Notes: generated by a model from the sequence alone, not told the origin. A DNA stretch of 64,000 nucleotides from Mesorhizobium liriopis (GCF_024053505.1 NZ_JAMXQS010000007.1:310001-374000), one strand, 5' to 3'; positions 15,767-24,990 are shown, counted from the stretch's first letter. Program-made: numbers and translations.

Positions 15767-16869
15767 CCAAGCCTGCTTCCTTTGAAGACGCGGGTGCTGT
15801 GCTCGACGTCTCGCTTTCCGCGTTGAAGAGCAATTATCGACTGCTGGCCAAGCAAGCCGGCGCCGCGCGCTGCGGCGCCTCCGTGAAGGCCGATGCCTAT
15901 GGCCTGGGCGCCTCATCGGTCGCTCAAGCTCTGGCCGAAGAAGGGTGCCGCGACTTCTTTCTTGCCCATCCGTCCGAGGCCAAGCGGCTCGTGGGGCTCG
16001 TGCCGGACGATGCCAGGCTCTTTGTCCTCAATGGTCTTCCGAAAGGCACCGAAGCCCTTACCGCCGATCTTCCGCAGCTCGTGCCGGTTCTGAACTCGGT
16101 TGCGCAGGCCGAAGCATGGGCGGTTGAATCCCAGAGGCAGGGCAGGGCGCTGCCGGCCGCACTTCACATCGATACCGGCATGTCGCGTCTCGGCCTCTCT
16201 GCCGGCGAGGCAATGCGGCTGAAACAGGAAGGGCTGTTGAGCCGGTTCGACCTGCAACTGGTGATGAGCCATCTCGCGAGTGCGGAAGATGCCGGCGCTG
16301 TGTCGAACAAGAGGCAACTCGACGCCTTTATCGCGATCCGTGTGGCTTTCGCCGATGTTCCTGCATCTTTAGCCAACGGCTCGGGCGTCTTTCTCGGAGC
16401 GGCCTATGCCTTCGATCTGGTCCGGCCGGGTGCCGCGCTCTACGGGCTGAACCCGCAAGCGAATACGACGAATCCGATGCACCAAGTCGTCCGGCTCAGC
16501 GCGCCGGTGATCCAGAACAGAATGGTCGAGGCCGGTGCTTCGGTGGGCTATAACGGCATCTTCACCGCCCCGCGCGCCATGCCGGCCGCGACCATCGCCA
16601 TCGGTTACGGCGACGGCTGGCTTCGGCGCGCCGGCGGCCTTGCGGGGTTCTTCGAAGGTGTCCGCCTGCCGATTATCGGCCGTATCTCGATGGACACGAC
16701 CGTTCTCGATTGTTCGGCGCTGGGCAAGCGCCTGTTGCAGCCCGGCGATCATGTCGAGCTGCTTTGCGAGAGCCAAACCCCCGACCAGGTGGCGGCGGCC
16801 TCTGGAACCATCGGCTATGAAATCCTGACTGCGATCGGCTCCCGCGTCAGACGCAACTACGTCGCTTAA
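15763..16869 (+). CDS. alr: alanine racemase
   Basis: A PLP enzyme that interconverts L- and D-alanine for peptidoglycan, 368 residues. PLP binds K42 in [10 protein letters not shown]; the second catalytic residue is Y263 in [11 protein letters not shown]. The C-terminal beta domain carries [14 protein letters not shown]. The start is TTG 15763, which overlaps the TGA of the preceding kinase (TTGA), so translation is coupled. That arrangement links a D-alanine enzyme to a two-component cluster; whether this is functional is unknown. Confidence 0.95.
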   Translation: MTKPASFEDAGAVLDVSLSALKSNYRLLAKQAGAARCGASVKADAYGLGASSVAQALAEEGCRDFFLAHPSEAKRLVGLVPDDARLFVLNGLPKGTEALTADLPQLVPVLNSVAQAEAWAVESQRQGRALPAALHIDTGMSRLGLSAGEAMRLKQEGLLSRFDLQLVMSHLASAEDAGAVSNKRQLDAFIAIRVAFADVPASLANGSGVFLGAAYAFDLVRPGAALYGLNPQANTTNPMHQVVRLSAPVIQNRMVEAGASVGYNGIFTAPRAMPAATIAIGYGDGWLRRAGGLAGFFEGVRLPIIGRISMDTTVLDCSALGKRLLQPGDHVELLCESQTPDQVAAASGTIGYEILTAIGSRVRRNYVA

Positions 16870-17762
16870 GCCGCCGCACTTTTCTCGCCGATGCTGTCGA
16901 GTGCGCTAAGCGCATCGGCCGGCAGAACCAGATCGACGGCCGCCAGATTTTCCCGCAGATGCGCCACCGACGAGGTGCCGGGGATGAGCAGGATGTTGGG
17001 CTTGCGCTGGAGAAGCCAGGCGAGCGCCACCTGCATCGGCGTGGCGTTCAACTTCGCCGCCACGTCCGAAAGCGTCGAGGACTGCAGCGGCGTGAAGCCG
17101 CCGAGCGGGAAGAACGGCACATAGGCGATGTTCTGCTCTGCCAAGGCGTCGATCATCGCGTCGTCATCGCGGTGCGCGAGGTTATACATGTTCTGCACGC
17201 AGACGATCTCGGCGATGCTTTGCGCCTGCTTGAGCTGGGTCGGCGTCACGTTGCTGACCCCGATATGCTTGATCAGGCCGCGACGCTGAAGCTCGGCCAC
17301 CGCCGTCATCTGTGGTTCGATCGAGCCTTCGCTCGGCCCATGTCCGTCGCCCATGATGCGCATATTGACGACTTCGATCGCGTCGAGGCCGAGATTGCGC
17401 AGATTGTCGTGCACGGCACTTTCGAGCTCGGCCGGGCTTTGAGCGATGTTCCACGATGCGTCATCGCCGCGCACGGCGCCGATCTTGGAAACGATCACGA
17501 GATCGTCGGGGTAAGGATGAAGCGCCTCGCGGATGATCTGGTTGGTGACGTGAGGGCCGTAGAAATCGCTGGTGTCGATATGATCGATGCCGCTTTCGAC
17601 GGCTTCGCGCAGAACGGCGACTGCCGCCGCGCGATCCTTGGGCGGACCGAAAACGCCGGGGCCGGCCAGCTGCATGGCGCCATAGCCCATGCGCTTGACG
17701 GTGCGGCTCCCGAGCTTGAACGTGCCCGCCTTCTCGATATCGACTTTTTCGATGTTGGTCAT
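16866..17762 (-). CDS. aldo/keto reductase family oxidoreductase
   Basis: A TIM-barrel NADPH-dependent reductase of 298 residues. HIDTSDFYGP holds the catalytic Asp and Tyr, VIVSKIG the Lys, and IPGTSSVAHLRENL is the cofactor-phosphate site near the C-terminus. At the usual catalytic His position the text reads EVVNMRIMGDG, as in the YdbC-like subgroup, so the classic His is replaced. The start ATG 17762 has a near-perfect Shine-Dalgarno AAAGGAGGT, better than the ATG 21 bases upstream. It is divergent from a LysR regulator 95 bp away, which probably controls it. It converges with alr (stops overlap by 4 bases). The substrate is unknown. Confidence 0.92.
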   Translation of the reverse strand: MTNIEKVDIEKAGTFKLGSRTVKRMGYGAMQLAGPGVFGPPKDRAAAVAVLREAVESGIDHIDTSDFYGPHVTNQIIREALHPYPDDLVIVSKIGAVRGDDASWNIAQSPAELESAVHDNLRNLGLDAIEVVNMRIMGDGHGPSEGSIEPQMTAVAELQRRGLIKHIGVSNVTPTQLKQAQSIAEIVCVQNMYNLAHRDDDAMIDALAEQNIAYVPFFPLGGFTPLQSSTLSDVAAKLNATPMQVALAWLLQRKPNILLIPGTSSVAHLRENLAAVDLVLPADALSALDSIGEKSAAA

Positions 17763-17857
17763 AGTGACCTCCTTTGGAAACACGCCCCATAGCTAGCGCT
17801 TGCCTGTTCGCGCGATAACCGGTCAATATCCGTACGGGCTGTGCGGGAAAGCGAACA

Positions 17858-18757
17858 ATGAAAGCTGCTCTGGGCGATCTCAACGCGTTCGTCGCAGTGG
17901 CGCGGGCGCGTGGCTTTCGCGATGGCGCGCGACTCCATGGGGCGAGCGCATCCGGATTGAGCGAAGCGGTGCGCCGGCTGGAAACCGGATTGGGCGTGCG
18001 GCTCTTCAACCGCTCGACGCGGAGTGTGGCGTTGACCGAAGCAGGTGAACGGCTGCTCGAACGGTTGAGCCCCGCACTGAGCGAGGTTGAAGCCGCGCTC
18101 GATGTGGTGAACACGTTTCGCGAGCGCCCGGCCGGCACCTTGCGCCTCAACGTGCCGGTCAGCGCCGTGCGTCTCGTCTTGCCCGCCATCGTGCCGGCTT
18201 TCCTGGCGGCTTATCCCGATATCAGGCTCGAAGTGACCGCCGAAGACGGGTTCGTCGATGTGCTCGCCGGGGGCTTCGACGCCGGCATCCGCTATGACGA
18301 GCGCCTGGAGCAGGACATGATCGCCGTGCCGATCGGGCCTCGGGTCCAGCGGTTCGCGGCCGCCGCTGCCCCATTTTATCTCGAGCGGTGCGGGCGGCCG
18401 GCGCATCCTCGCGATCTTCTTTCGCACGCCTGCCTGCGCGGACGTTTCTCGAGCGGCACGATGTTTCCCTGGGAGTTCGAACGCGCGGGCGAAACCGTGA
18501 TGATCGAACCCGGCGGGCCGCTGGTCGTGCATGTAGGGCCGGCGACCGATCTGGCGGTCGATGCGGCTCTTGGCGGAACAGGCATCGTCTATCTGTTCGA
18601 AGATTGGCTGCGGCCCTTTCTCGACAGCGGGGCTTTGGAGCCGGTGCTGGAAGACTGGTGGCCGAGCTTTTCGGGGCCGTTTCTTTATTATTCTGGGCGC
18701 CGCCTTCTGCCTGCGCCCCTGCGCGCCTTTGTCGATTTCATCAAAGCGCGGGGGTAG
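17858..18757 (+). CDS. LysR-family transcriptional regulator
   Basis: A 299-residue LysR regulator with an N-terminal winged helix (residues 6-64, ASASGLSEAVRRLETGLGVRLFNR) and a substrate-binding-like effector domain (about 90-295). GGFDAGIRYDERLEQDMIAVPIG is typical of the subgroup that regulates nearby oxidoreductases. It is transcribed away from the aldo/keto reductase gene, the standard arrangement for regulator and target. The effector is unknown. Confidence 0.92.
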   Translation: MKAALGDLNAFVAVARARGFRDGARLHGASASGLSEAVRRLETGLGVRLFNRSTRSVALTEAGERLLERLSPALSEVEAALDVVNTFRERPAGTLRLNVPVSAVRLVLPAIVPAFLAAYPDIRLEVTAEDGFVDVLAGGFDAGIRYDERLEQDMIAVPIGPRVQRFAAAAAPFYLERCGRPAHPRDLLSHACLRGRFSSGTMFPWEFERAGETVMIEPGGPLVVHVGPATDLAVDAALGGTGIVYLFEDWLRPFLDSGALEPVLEDWWPSFSGPFLYYSGRRLLPAPLRAFVDFIKARG

Positions 18758-18772
18758 AACATTCTTGTTGCC

Positions 18773-18815
18773 GCAATTCCGGACGCTAAACCGCTTGGCG
18801 CTTTACCGGAATTGC
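18773..18815. repeat. dispersed hairpin element between convergent LysR genes
   Basis: A perfect 10-bp inverted repeat, GCAATTCCGG at 18773-18782 and CCGGAATTGC at 18806-18815, encloses 23 bp containing ACGCTAAACCGCTTGGCGCT. I recognise it as the kind of element (GCAATTCCGGACG, AAACCG, GGAATTGC) found many times between genes in Mesorhizobium-like genomes. It lies between the stops of two convergent genes and may also terminate transcription. Confidence 0.55.
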
Positions 18816-18816
18816 T

Positions 18817-19698
18817 TCAGCCGAACAGCGCGCGTTCCTTCTCGACTGCTCGCGTGATGAAGTTTGTCACAGCCTGCACATGGCGCAGCGGGCGGACGCT
18901 CTCGTGGTAGACCAGCCAGTAGGCCCGGCGCACAGGCGGAATGGCCGGGACGGCAACGAGATCGGGATGGGAACGGGCAATGAAAGCATGAAGAATGCCC
19001 AGACCCGCGCCCGCGCGCACCGCTTCGACCTGACCCAGCGCGGAAGACACCGCAAGCCCTGCTGGCCAGTCGCTCGCGAATTCCTGCGCATAGTCGAGCG
19101 AGGGGGTCGCGACCAGATCGGGAACGTAACCGACGAGCCGATGCTCTCCGAACTCGGCTCGCGACTTCGGGAGTCCATGTGCTTCGACATAGGATTTCGA
19201 CGCGTAGATGCCGAGCGCATAATCGACGAGCTTGCTTGCCACCAACCGCCCTTCCGTTGGCCGCTCGACCGTGATCGCGATATCCGCTTCGCGGCGCGAG
19301 AGCGAGAAGGAAAGGGGCACGGGAACGAGCTGCACGCGCAGGCCCGGATGCTCGGCGGTCAGTGTGCCGAGATGACGAGCGAGAAAGGCCGTGCCGAACC
19401 CGTCCGGCGCACCGATGCGCACGGTGCCACTGACGGTTTCCGCCTCGCCCTCCATTGCGGCCTGCGCCGCGATCAATTCCGCTTCGAGGCGCTCGGCAGT
19501 CGGAAGTAACCGCTGACCGGCTGCGGTCAACGCGCTGCCGGTGGTCAGGCGACGGAAGAGCTTGGCATTGAGTGAAGCTTCGAGCGCGGCGATCCGGCGG
19601 GAAACAGTGGCATGGTCGAGCCTGAGCTTGCGCGCCGCTCCCAGAATCTGGCCCGCACGGGCAACGGCCAGAAAGATGCGCACATCGTCCCAGTTCAC
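18817..19698 (-). CDS. LysR-family transcriptional regulator, likely of mmsA
   Basis: A LysR protein of 293 residues with a winged helix at 1-60 (MNWDDVRIFLAVARAGQILG, then RRIAALEASLNAKLFRR) and an effector domain from about 85 to 290. The effector domain has the GAPDGFGTAFLARHL opening common in the subgroup that regulates dehydrogenases. It is divergent from mmsA with 139 bp between the starts, a gap containing TGCATCTATGCA (19744-19755), a dyad that could be its site. Control of mmsA is inferred from position only. Confidence 0.92.
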   Translation of the reverse strand: MNWDDVRIFLAVARAGQILGAARKLRLDHATVSRRIAALEASLNAKLFRRLTTGSALTAAGQRLLPTAERLEAELIAAQAAMEGEAETVSGTVRIGAPDGFGTAFLARHLGTLTAEHPGLRVQLVPVPLSFSLSRREADIAITVERPTEGRLVASKLVDYALGIYASKSYVEAHGLPKSRAEFGEHRLVGYVPDLVATPSLDYAQEFASDWPAGLAVSSALGQVEAVRAGAGLGILHAFIARSHPDLVAVPAIPPVRRAYWLVYHESVRPLRHVQAVTNFITRAVEKERALFG

Positions 19699-19743
19699 TT
19701 CACGTGTCTCCGCGCAATTTCGTATCTCTCGTTTATGTGTTCA

Positions 19744-19755
19744 TGCATCTATGCA
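19744..19755. promoter_or_regulatory. candidate LysR operator between regulator and mmsA
   Basis: TGCATCTATGCA, a short dyad within TTCATGCATCTATGCACAA, lies midway between the divergent LysR and mmsA genes. The position suits a LysR binding site, but the T-N11-A fit is loose and no second half-site is clear. Confidence 0.25.
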
Positions 19756-19837
19756 CAACGGTTCGGCTTCCCTTGGCATTGCGTCCTGCGCCTCGCATCG
19801 CGACAATGCAGTCACCAGAACAAAGGGAGCGAAACGG

Positions 19838-21334
19838 ATGGAAGACGTCGGACACTTCATCGGCGGCAAGCGGGTGCCGGGCAAGAGCGGCCGCGCACAG
19901 GATATCATGCAGCCCATGGACGGCACCGTGCGGGGACGCGTGGCGCTCGCCACCAAGGCCGAACTGCGCGAGGCGGTCGAGAATGCGAAAGCCGCGCAGC
20001 CGATCTGGGCCGCCACCAACCCGCAGCGCCGCGTGCGCGTGCTGGCGAAGTTTCTCGAACTCGTTCATCGGGAATATGACGAACTGGCCGAACTGCTCGC
20101 CCGCGAGCACGGCAAGACCATCGCGGACGCCAAGGGCGACATCCAGCGCGGCCTCGAAGTGGTCGAAGTGTGCCTCGGCGCACCGCATATGCTGAAGGGC
20201 GAGTTCACCGATGGTGCCGGCCCCGGCATCGACACCTATTCCATGCGCCAGCCGCTCGGCGTGGTGGCGGGCATCACGCCTTTCAACTTCCCGGCCATGA
20301 TCCCGCTTTGGAAGATCGCGCCCGCGCTTGCGTCCGGCAACGCCTTCATCCTCAAGCCTTCCGAGCGCGATCCGGGCGTGCCGATGCGCATCGCCGAACT
20401 CTTCATCGAGGCTGGTCTGCCGGCGGGCGTTCTCAATGTCGTTAACGGCGACAAGGAAGTGGTGGACGCGATTCTCGACGATCCGGACATCAAGGCCGTC
20501 GGCTTCGTCGGGTCCTCGCCGATTGCGCAGTATATCTACAGCCGCGCGGCTGCGAATGGAAAGCGCGCGCAGTGCTTCGGCGGCGCTAAGAACCACATGA
20601 TCATCATGCCCGATGCCGACATGGACCAGACGGTCGATGCGCTGATCGGCGCGGGCTACGGCTCGGCCGGCGAGCGCTGCATGGCGATCTCGGTGGCGGT
20701 GCCGGTAGGCGAGGAAACCGCGAACCGGCTTGTCGAAAAGCTCATTCCGCGTGTGGAAAGCCTGAAGGTCGGGCCTTCCACTGATTCCACTGCCGATTAC
20801 GGCCCGCTGGTGACCGCTCAGGCACTGGAGCGCGTGAAGGGCTATGTCGATCTCGGCGTCGAGGAAGGCGCCAAGCTCGTTGTCGACGGTCGCGGCTTCA
20901 AGATGCAGGGCTACGAGAACGGTTACTATCTCGGCGGCTGCCTGTTCGACCATGTCACGCCCGACATGCGCATCTACAAGGAAGAAATTTTCGGACCCGT
21001 TTTGTCGGTCGTGCGCGCCAAGAATTATGAGGAGGCACTGCGCCTGCCCAACGAGCATGAATACGGCAATGGCGTCGCGATCTTCACCCGCGATGGCGAT
21101 GCGGCCCGCGACTTCGCGTCAAAGGTCGAGGTCGGCATGGTCGGCATCAATGTGCCGATCCCCGTGCCGATTGCCTACTACACTTTCGGCGGCTGGAAGG
21201 CGTCGGGCTTCGGCGACCTCAACCAGCACGGACCAGACGCTTTCCGCTTCTACACCAAGACCAAGACCGTTACCTCACGTTGGCCGTCCGGCGTGAAGGA
21301 AGGCGCGGAGTTCGTGATTCCGACCATGAACTAG
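19838..21334 (+). CDS. mmsA: CoA-acylating methylmalonate-semialdehyde dehydrogenase
   Basis: An aldehyde dehydrogenase of 498 residues that converts (methyl)malonate semialdehyde plus CoA and NAD to propionyl- or acetyl-CoA, as in valine, beta-alanine and inositol breakdown. It starts MEDVGHFIGGKRVPGKSGR; the open frame extends further upstream but AAGGGAG lies just before ATG 19838. Family marks are GVVAGITPFNFPAMIPLW, the catalytic Cys281 in GSAGERCMAIS and the C-terminal SFGGWKASGFGD-like stretch (YTFGGWKASGFGDLNQHG). Lack of the catalytic Glu typical of hydrolytic ALDHs is normal for this family. A terminator follows at about 21438. Confidence 0.95.
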   Translation: MEDVGHFIGGKRVPGKSGRAQDIMQPMDGTVRGRVALATKAELREAVENAKAAQPIWAATNPQRRVRVLAKFLELVHREYDELAELLAREHGKTIADAKGDIQRGLEVVEVCLGAPHMLKGEFTDGAGPGIDTYSMRQPLGVVAGITPFNFPAMIPLWKIAPALASGNAFILKPSERDPGVPMRIAELFIEAGLPAGVLNVVNGDKEVVDAILDDPDIKAVGFVGSSPIAQYIYSRAAANGKRAQCFGGAKNHMIIMPDADMDQTVDALIGAGYGSAGERCMAISVAVPVGEETANRLVEKLIPRVESLKVGPSTDSTADYGPLVTAQALERVKGYVDLGVEEGAKLVVDGRGFKMQGYENGYYLGGCLFDHVTPDMRIYKEEIFGPVLSVVRAKNYEEALRLPNEHEYGNGVAIFTRDGDAARDFASKVEVGMVGINVPIPVPIAYYTFGGWKASGFGDLNQHGPDAFRFYTKTKTVTSRWPSGVKEGAEFVIPTMN

Positions 21335-21337
21335 AGC

Positions 21338-21374
21338 CTCTCCTCCCTCTGTTTTCAGGGGGAGGGGAATCATT
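21338..21374 (+). repeat. palindromic element downstream of mmsA
   Basis: CCTCTCCTCCCTCTG, a TTTTC turn and AGGGGGAGGGG form a pyrimidine/purine hairpin right after the mmsA stop. It resembles a shortened relative of the palindromes at 2.9 and 3.0 kb. Confidence 0.4.
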
Positions 21375-21437
21375 TCGGAGGAGCCGCCGCAGCCATTCCA
21401 CCGAATGGTGTCCGGCCTTCTTCCTGTGTTAAGAATC

Positions 21438-21475
21438 GAGCGTTCCGATAAGCCATCGGAGCGCTCAAATTTTTT
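21438..21475 (+). terminator. rho-independent terminator after mmsA
   Basis: A 12-bp stem, GAGCGTTCCGAT / ATCGGAGCGCTC with one G-U pair, and an AAGCC loop are followed by AAATTTTTT. It is the strongest intrinsic terminator in this region, about 105 bp past the mmsA stop. Between it and the next gene (21476-21686) I see nothing definite. Confidence 0.75.
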
Positions 21476-21686
21476 GGGATACGTCCAGCGAAAATTAACC
21501 GACCGTCAACTTTCTCACAGAAGCGTGATGGAACGTCGAGGCTGGCAATCGCCTTTTTTGTGCAATCCGGACGGCGGGAATGCCCACCCCGGAAAAGAGT
21601 TCAAAACAAGCCGGTCAGGGGGTTGCCGGGTGTGCTCAGGGGAGCGCGCCATGGACAGCGCAGGGCCGTGGCCTTTGGAGATCGTC

Positions 21687-21992
21687 ATGTCCCGTATCGC
21701 ACTCGGCCTTGCTGCCATCGCGTCGGTCGGCGCGGCATTCCTTCCCTCCACCGCTTCCGCTGGTGAGAACCTCTGTGGCGCGCGTGTCGAGATCGTTTCC
21801 AAGCTTTCCCAGCATTACAAAGAGCAACCTTCGGCGGTCGGCATGGTCGACAAGAACGCGGTGCTTGAGGTGTTCGTGTCCGATACCGGCACATGGACCA
21901 TCATCGCCACAGGCACCGATGGCAATTCCTGCGTGCTGTCGTCCGGCGATGGCTGGCAGGCCAAGGATTTCGTGGTCGGCAAGGACGCCTGA
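21687..21992 (+). CDS. small secreted protein of unknown function
   Basis: A 101-residue protein with a clear Sec signal peptide (MSRIALGLAAIASVGAAFLP, cleavage after ASA near residue 25). The mature 76 residues contain two Cys (LCGARVEIV and SCVLSSGDGW), which could form a disulfide. They also hold KLSQHYKEQPSAVGMVDKNA and end DFVVGKDA. ATG 21687 was chosen because GGAG lies 6 bases upstream and the signal peptide starts there; the open frame runs further upstream without these features. Similar small periplasmic proteins are common in Hyphomicrobiales, but I know no function. Confidence 0.75.
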   Translation: MSRIALGLAAIASVGAAFLPSTASAGENLCGARVEIVSKLSQHYKEQPSAVGMVDKNAVLEVFVSDTGTWTIIATGTDGNSCVLSSGDGWQAKDFVVGKDA

Positions 21993-22027
21993 CCACCCTC
22001 TACTCATCACAGTTCCCTGCCCGACTT

Positions 22028-22051
22028 GGCCCGATGCGAAAGCGTCGGGCC
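22028..22051. terminator. bidirectional hairpin terminator
   Basis: A 10-bp stem GGCCCGATGC / GCGTCGGGCC with a GAAA tetraloop lies between the convergent small secreted protein and beta-lactamase genes. The flanking TCGTTGGTTT is a modest T-tract on the plus strand. Confidence 0.6.
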
Positions 22052-22066
22052 TCGTTGGTTTGGGGG

Positions 22067-23242
22067 CTATTTTTCGGAAGCCAGGACTTCCAGCACCGCA
22101 TGCGCAGCCTTGATGCGGGCCGCGTTGGGGAAGTTGCGGTTTGCGAGCATGACGATGCCGATCCGCTTCTCTGGCACGAAGGCGGCATAGGCGCCGAAGC
22201 CGCCCGTCGATCCGGTCTTGTTGAAGAGCGTCGCTTCGGAGGGCTTCTGCGGCGTGTCGAGCCGGGTTGCGGTTTTCGCTTCGGTTGCCATCTCGGTCGA
22301 ATTGCCCTCGAGCAGCCGATCGAGTGTCACAGGGAAGGGATACTTCTCCCAGCCGAGCCCCTGCACCATCGGCCCGATCCTGAAATAGCCGAGATGCGTG
22401 CCCGCGATTGCCTTGCGCATGGTGGGCTCGAGTTTGCTTGGATCGATGTTCGCTTCGATGAAATGGATCATGTCGGCGGCGTTCGACTTGATGCCATAGG
22501 CTTCCGCGTCGAAGGCGCCCGGATTGACGCGGATGAGTTTGCCGGCTTTGCTCGTGCCCCAGGCGTAGCGCGCCATTTCGGTTTCGGGCACACGAATGAA
22601 GCTACGCTTCAGCCCGAGCTTGGGCAGAACCGTTTCTTCCATCTCAGAGCCAAATCCGCCGCCCAGCGCAAGTCCTGCGACATGGCCGAACAGGCCGATG
22701 CTCGGATTGGAATAGCGTCGCTTTTCGCCGGGCGCCGCATCGGGTTTCCACTGGCTGAGATATGAGACGGCTTTTCCGTCGTCGGACACCTCGTCCGGGA
22801 ACTGCAGAGGCAGCCCGCCGACCGTGTAGGTGCCGAGTTCGAGCACGCTTGCCTTGTCGATCCGCGCGCCCTTGAGCTGCGGCAGGAATCGGCTTGGATG
22901 GTCGTCCAGCGCCATCTTGTTCTGCGCCACGGCATAAGTGCCGAGCGTAGCCGTGAATGTCTTACTGACCGAGCCGAGCTCGAACAGCGTATCCTTGGTA
23001 ACAGGCACATCCTTGCCCTTGGCGGCGGTACCGTAGCTGACGAAATACTCCTCGCCGTCGAGCGTCACGCCAATCGCCATGCCGGGCACATCATATTCGT
23101 CGAGAAGCGGGCGAAAGGCCTGGTCGATCGCGCTGGTGACAGTCTCTGCACGGTCGGCGGCGCCCGCGGCTTGGGAAAAGAAGCAAATGGCGAGAAGTGC
23201 CAATGCGGCTTTCTTCGTGGGTGTCAAAAGAGGATCTCGCAT
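22067..23242 (-). CDS. class C beta-lactamase (AmpC-like)
   Basis: A periplasmic serine hydrolase of 391 residues, the usual AmpC length. A signal peptide ends near residue 28 (LLAICFFSQAAGA). The active-site SxxK is S91-V-S-K94 in ELGSVSKTFTATLG; the second motif is YSN in KRRYSNPSIGLFG; the third is KTGST in NKTGSTGGFGAYAAFVP. All three are intact and the surroundings are AmpC-type rather than esterase or D-aminopeptidase type. No ampR regulator is adjacent. The gene probably gives intrinsic cephalosporinase activity; the level cannot be predicted. Confidence 0.92.
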   Translation of the reverse strand: MRDPLLTPTKKAALALLAICFFSQAAGAADRAETVTSAIDQAFRPLLDEYDVPGMAIGVTLDGEEYFVSYGTAAKGKDVPVTKDTLFELGSVSKTFTATLGTYAVAQNKMALDDHPSRFLPQLKGARIDKASVLELGTYTVGGLPLQFPDEVSDDGKAVSYLSQWKPDAAPGEKRRYSNPSIGLFGHVAGLALGGGFGSEMEETVLPKLGLKRSFIRVPETEMARYAWGTSKAGKLIRVNPGAFDAEAYGIKSNAADMIHFIEANIDPSKLEPTMRKAIAGTHLGYFRIGPMVQGLGWEKYPFPVTLDRLLEGNSTEMATEAKTATRLDTPQKPSEATLFNKTGSTGGFGAYAAFVPEKRIGIVMLANRNFPNAARIKAAHAVLEVLASEK

Positions 23243-23570
23243 GGGTGAAAGTCAGCCGGTTCGCGGCGGCGGCATAAAGGCACGCGCAATATGGCGTGAG
23301 CGAGACCGGCGCGTCCTGCTTCCTTAGGCTGCCTATGGCGTGAAAGCGGAACCAGAGGTGGCGGCTGCGGGGCTACAGCGCTTTTGCGTCGCGGGGCGCG
23401 AAGGGGGGCGGCAACCGGGTCCACCGCCTTCATAAGAGGATGCGTTCGCGGAACGAGAAAATCGTTTCCAGCGCACTCAGCGCACCACTGGAGCGGCCGG
23501 AACTGCCAAATATCCTATAACCCCCGTTCAGCGCTCTGTGGCTATCACCACGCCTCTCCGCCCCGCCTGG

Positions 23571-23705
23571 TATTTCTCATGCGGGGAGAGAGAATGGCCT
23601 GCCACCTCGGTTTTGCCTTTCGCCGACATTGTGGAAGCCACAATGATCACGAAGCTGCCTCTCTCCTCTTGTGGGAGAGATGTCCGGCAGGGCAGAGAAG
23701 GGCAA
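23571..23705. repeat. cluster of intergenic palindromic elements before the hydroxyproline genes
   Basis: The stretch contains GCGGGGAGAGAGAATGG, an inverted repeat ATTGTGGAAGCCACAAT (23628-23644), and then GCCTCTCTCCTCTTGTGGGAGAGATGTCCGGCAGGG in pieces typical of rhizobial intergenic palindromes. It ends only a dozen bases before the next start codon. The rest of the 475-bp gap 23243-23717 shows no gene. Confidence 0.55.
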
Positions 23706-23717
23706 CCGTCGCTCTAG

Positions 23718-24977
23718 GTGCCTCGCGTGGCCATTTCAGACCCTAATCCTTCCATCACCATTCTTGGTGCCGGCATCCTCGGCATCGCGATTGCTGCCGA
23801 ACTGGCGGAAGCCGGCCACGCCGTTTCCGTTTTCGACCGGACCGGCATCTGCGAGGAAACGAGTTCGGGCAATGCTGCCGCACTCGCCTTTCCGGATTAC
23901 CTTCCACTCGCGCATAAAGGCATGTTGCGCCAACTGCCGCGCTGGCTGCGTGATCCGCTCGGCCCGCTTTCGATCCCGCCCGCCTATTTCCTGCAGCTTT
24001 CGCCCTGGCTGATCCGCTTCGTGCGCGCCGGTCATCCGCGCCTTTTCGAGGCGGGCGTCGCCGCACAGGCCGCGATGATGCGGCTGGCGGCAGACGAATG
24101 GGCGGGGCTTTCCGAGCGAGCGGGCATGGCCGGCATGATCCGGCATGACGGCTCGATCGATCTTTACGAGGGGGAGCGGGAGTTCCAGGCTTCGCTTCCC
24201 GGTTGGATGGTGCGGGAGAAGGCGGGAGTGCCGTTCGAGCATGTTACCGGCGCGCGGCTTGCCGCGTTGCAGCCCGGCCTCTCGCCGCGCTTCACCCATG
24301 GCACCTTCATGCCGACATGGAAAACCGTGTCGGACCCGAAGGAGTTCGGCAAGGCGCTCTGGACTTATGCTGAAAGCAAAGGGGCACGCTTCGCGCGGAA
24401 GACCGTAACCGGCATCGAGCGTTCGGGTGAGGGCGCGATGCTCCGTTTTGCCGATGGCACGACGCATCATTCTGCGCGGCTCGTGATTGCGGCCGGCGCA
24501 TGGTCGCATCATTGGGCACGCCTGTTCGGCGACCGTATCCCGCTTGAAACCGAGCGCGGCTACAACACGACACTGCCGGCCGGTGCGTGGGACCTCAAAC
24601 GCCAGCTGACATTCGTCGGCCACGGCTTCGTGGTGACGCCGCTCGCCCACGGCATCCGCATCGGTGGGGCGGTGGAACTGGGCGGGCTCAAGCGTCCGCC
24701 CAATTATGGGCGCTCCAAGGCGATGCTGAGGAAAGCCGAGCAGTTCCTGCCCGGCTTGAAAACGGAAGAGGGGCGCGAATGGATGGGCTATCGGCCATCG
24801 CTGCCCGACTCTCTCCCCGTGATAGGAAGATCGAGCGCGCCCAACATCTTCTATGCCTTCGGCCACGGCCATTTGGGCCTTACCCAGGCTGCGGCGACGG
24901 GGCGCCTTATGCGCGAGCTGGTTTCGGGCGAAAAGCCCTCGCTCGATCTCGCACCCTTTTCGCCCAAGCGTTTCTGA
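23718..24977 (+). CDS. FAD-dependent D-amino acid dehydrogenase, probably D-hydroxyproline dehydrogenase
   Basis: A DAO/DadA-type flavoprotein of 419 residues. The FAD-binding motif is ILGAGILGIAIAAEL at 15-29 followed by VSVFDR; the C-terminal FAD contact is GHGHLGLTQAAATGRL. It oxidises a D-amino acid to the imino acid and passes electrons to the membrane chain. The hydroxyproline epimerase gene follows 13 bp downstream, so cis-4-hydroxy-D-proline is the likely substrate; this rests on context. The start is GTG 23718 or GTG 23727, the latter with AGGTG just upstream. Confidence 0.88.
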   Translation: MPRVAISDPNPSITILGAGILGIAIAAELAEAGHAVSVFDRTGICEETSSGNAAALAFPDYLPLAHKGMLRQLPRWLRDPLGPLSIPPAYFLQLSPWLIRFVRAGHPRLFEAGVAAQAAMMRLAADEWAGLSERAGMAGMIRHDGSIDLYEGEREFQASLPGWMVREKAGVPFEHVTGARLAALQPGLSPRFTHGTFMPTWKTVSDPKEFGKALWTYAESKGARFARKTVTGIERSGEGAMLRFADGTTHHSARLVIAAGAWSHHWARLFGDRIPLETERGYNTTLPAGAWDLKRQLTFVGHGFVVTPLAHGIRIGGAVELGGLKRPPNYGRSKAMLRKAEQFLPGLKTEEGREWMGYRPSLPDSLPVIGRSSAPNIFYAFGHGHLGLTQAAATGRLMRELVSGEKPSLDLAPFSPKRF

Positions 24978-24990
24978 AAGGCGTCTTGCC

